Below are positions 62,604 to 64,000 of a stretch of 64,000 bases of DNA, piece after piece (the stretch's first letter is position 1; every line of letters begins with the position of its first letter). Origin of the DNA: Neonectria sp. B-13 (lineage: Eukaryota; Ascomycota; Sordariomycetes; Hypocreales; Nectriaceae); NCBI GenBank assembly GCA_002682825.1, contig NOKP01000027.1, positions 62,001 through 126,000 of the forward strand, given 5' to 3'. Position numbers and translations under genes: made by a program. The notes under the pieces are model-generated. The model saw only the letters and a list, made by a program, of their open reading frames with translations. It was not told where the DNA came from and did not search any database.

Positions 62604-64000
62604 ATGCCTCGGATAAAGAAGAAGGGCCAGGCCGGCGCGGCCAAGAACTATGTCACGCGAAACCAGGCCATTCGGAAACTCCAGATCAGCCTGCCCGACT
62701 TCCGCAAGCTGTGCATCTGGAAGGGAATCTACCCTCGCGAGCCCCGGAGCAAGAAGAAGGTGTCCAAGTCTTCGACCGCCTCCACCACCTTCTACTTCAC
62801 CAAGGACATCCAGTACCTCCTCCACGAGCCCCTGCTGCAGAAGTTCCGCGACCAGAAGGTCCTCGAGAAGAAGATCTCCCGTGCGCTCGGCCGCGGCGAT
62901 GTCACTGACGCCGCCCGCCTTGAGGGCAACGCTGCACGACCTGAGAAGACTGGCAAGCCCCGATACACCCTCGACCATGTCATCCGGGAGCGATACCCGA
63001 CCTTTGTGGACTCCCTGCGAGATCTAGACGACTGCCTGTCCATGCTGTTCTTGTTTGCGAACCTGCCCTCAACGTCAATGGTCCCGGCCAAGATGATTGC
63101 GCGCTGTGAGCGACTCTGCCTCGAGTTCCAACACTACCTGATCGTGTCCAAGAGTGTTACCAAGTCTTTCCTATCCATCAAGGGTATTTACTACCAAGCC
63201 AACATTCAGGGTGAGGACGTTTTGTGGTTGGTGCCTTACCGTTTCAACCAGCGAGTTGTTGGCGACGTCGACTTCCGAATCATGGGTACCTTCATCGAGT
63301 TTTACATGACCCTGCTGGGCTTTGTCAACTTCCGATTATACACCACCCTTGGTCTCAAGTACCCCCCCAAGTTCGACGCTGCCAAGGATGAGCTCGCTGC
63401 TGAGCTTGGCGCCTTCACCCTGGAGGGCAAGACCCTTATTGATGCTGAGGGTGCTGAGGAGCACAAGAAGTTGGAGGATGCCACCCACAAGCCCGACCCC
63501 AAGGTCCAGGCTGCCGTCGACAAGGTTCTGAAGAAGCTCAAGTTCAGCGACGCTGACGATGAGTCGACGTCGGCGACCGAAGACCAGGTGGAAGGCGATG
63601 CGCAAGATGCCGAGGCGATTGATAAATTTGAGCCTGCGGCCCCTGGTGGCGATGTGCTGCTGCAGCCGTCAACCGCTGGAAACACTCCTGGCGCTCTGTT
63701 CTCCAACCTCACCTTCTATCTCTCCCGTGAGACCCCCCGACAACCTCTTGAGTTCCTCCTCAAGGCTTTCGGCTGCAAGCGCGTTGGCTGGGATGCCGTC
63801 CTCGGCGACGGCGCTTTCACCACCAATGAGCTTGACCCTACCATCACTCACCACATCGTCGATCGCCCCCCGATCCAGATTGTTACCGAGGAAGGTGGTG
63901 ATGAAGAGGATAACCAGACCGCGCAGAAGCTGGCGGCCAACATGCGGGTCCCTGGGCGAACATACATCCAGCCTCAGTGGATTTGGGACAGCGTCAACGA
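62604..64000 (+). CDS. nop7: Pescadillo/Nop7, 60S ribosome biogenesis (partial, 3' cut by window)
   Basis: Open from the ATG at 62604 to the window end: 465 codons with no intron, and the frame continues. The N-terminal pescadillo domain is clear: [40 protein letters not shown] and [41 protein letters not shown] and the [19 protein letters not shown] block follow. A BRCT domain starts near residue 363 ([14 protein letters not shown]) and includes the Trp of WIWDSV at the edge. Nop7 with Erb1 and Ytm1 forms the PeBoW complex in the nucleolus, required for 27S pre-rRNA processing. The missing C-terminus (usually ~150-200 residues in fungi) lies outside the window. Confidence 0.97.
   Translation, partial: MPRIKKKGQAGAAKNYVTRNQAIRKLQISLPDFRKLCIWKGIYPREPRSKKKVSKSSTASTTFYFTKDIQYLLHEPLLQKFRDQKVLEKKISRALGRGDVTDAARLEGNAARPEKTGKPRYTLDHVIRERYPTFVDSLRDLDDCLSMLFLFANLPSTSMVPAKMIARCERLCLEFQHYLIVSKSVTKSFLSIKGIYYQANIQGEDVLWLVPYRFNQRVVGDVDFRIMGTFIEFYMTLLGFVNFRLYTTLGLKYPPKFDAAKDELAAELGAFTLEGKTLIDAEGAEEHKKLEDATHKPDPKVQAAVDKVLKKLKFSDADDESTSATEDQVEGDAQDAEAIDKFEPAAPGGDVLLQPSTAGNTPGALFSNLTFYLSRETPRQPLEFLLKAFGCKRVGWDAVLGDGAFTTNELDPTITHHIVDRPPIQIVTEEGGDEEDNQTAQKLAANMRVPGRTYIQPQWIWDSVN

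Overview
The window is nuclear DNA of a filamentous ascomycete. It contains eukaryotic housekeeping genes (kinetochore, MICOS, SAM complex, GPI transamidase, Rab5, Sac1, Pescadillo). Introns are short (mostly 50-90 nt) with GT...AG borders and CTAAC/CTGAC-like branch sites, gene spacing is compact, and several families have a Pezizomycotina look. The protein style suggests Sordariomycetes, probably Hypocreales; I cannot name the species. No bacterial features, CRISPR array or intact transposon was seen.

Layout. 0-9.4 kb: two small conserved fungal proteins on the minus strand, Atg14 on the plus strand, and a 1259-residue membrane-anchored acidic protein of unknown role. 9.4-17.2 kb: the kinetochore scaffold Spc105/KNL1, divergent from ribosomal protein uS17 (S11), then an Emi1-like twin-Cys protein and a tRNA-Val. 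17.9-22.7 kb: a 57-residue Cys-rich protein in two exons, a URI/Bud27-type prefoldin and a double-GFA-domain protein. 23.3-26.5 kb: two different folylpolyglutamate synthase paralogues arranged tail to tail with about 70 bp between stop codons. 26.9-34 kb: Mic60, Rab5 and Sac1. 34.7-43.9 kb: a tail-anchored unknown, mitochondrial Ile-tRNA synthetase, and a divergent conserved acidic protein. 43.9-59.1 kb: about 15 kb with no convincing protein gene; it has many short tandem repeats and one transcript-like unit near 56.2-57.2 kb. 59.1-64 kb: Sam37, PIG-U/Gab1 and the 5' part of Pescadillo/Nop7, which runs off the window.

Themes. Mitochondrial biogenesis recurs (Emi1-like, Mic60, mitochondrial IleRS, Sam37), as does phosphoinositide and endomembrane traffic (Atg14, Rab5, Sac1). 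The most notable observations are the gene desert with its 7-nt-period repeats and candidate short-ORF transcript, the FPGS paralogue pair, the CYSTM-like microprotein, the split start codon of the ribosomal protein gene, and several long unannotated fungal proteins with internal motifs. Exon boundaries were derived by eye from splice signals plus reading-frame continuity, and all phases were checked arithmetically.
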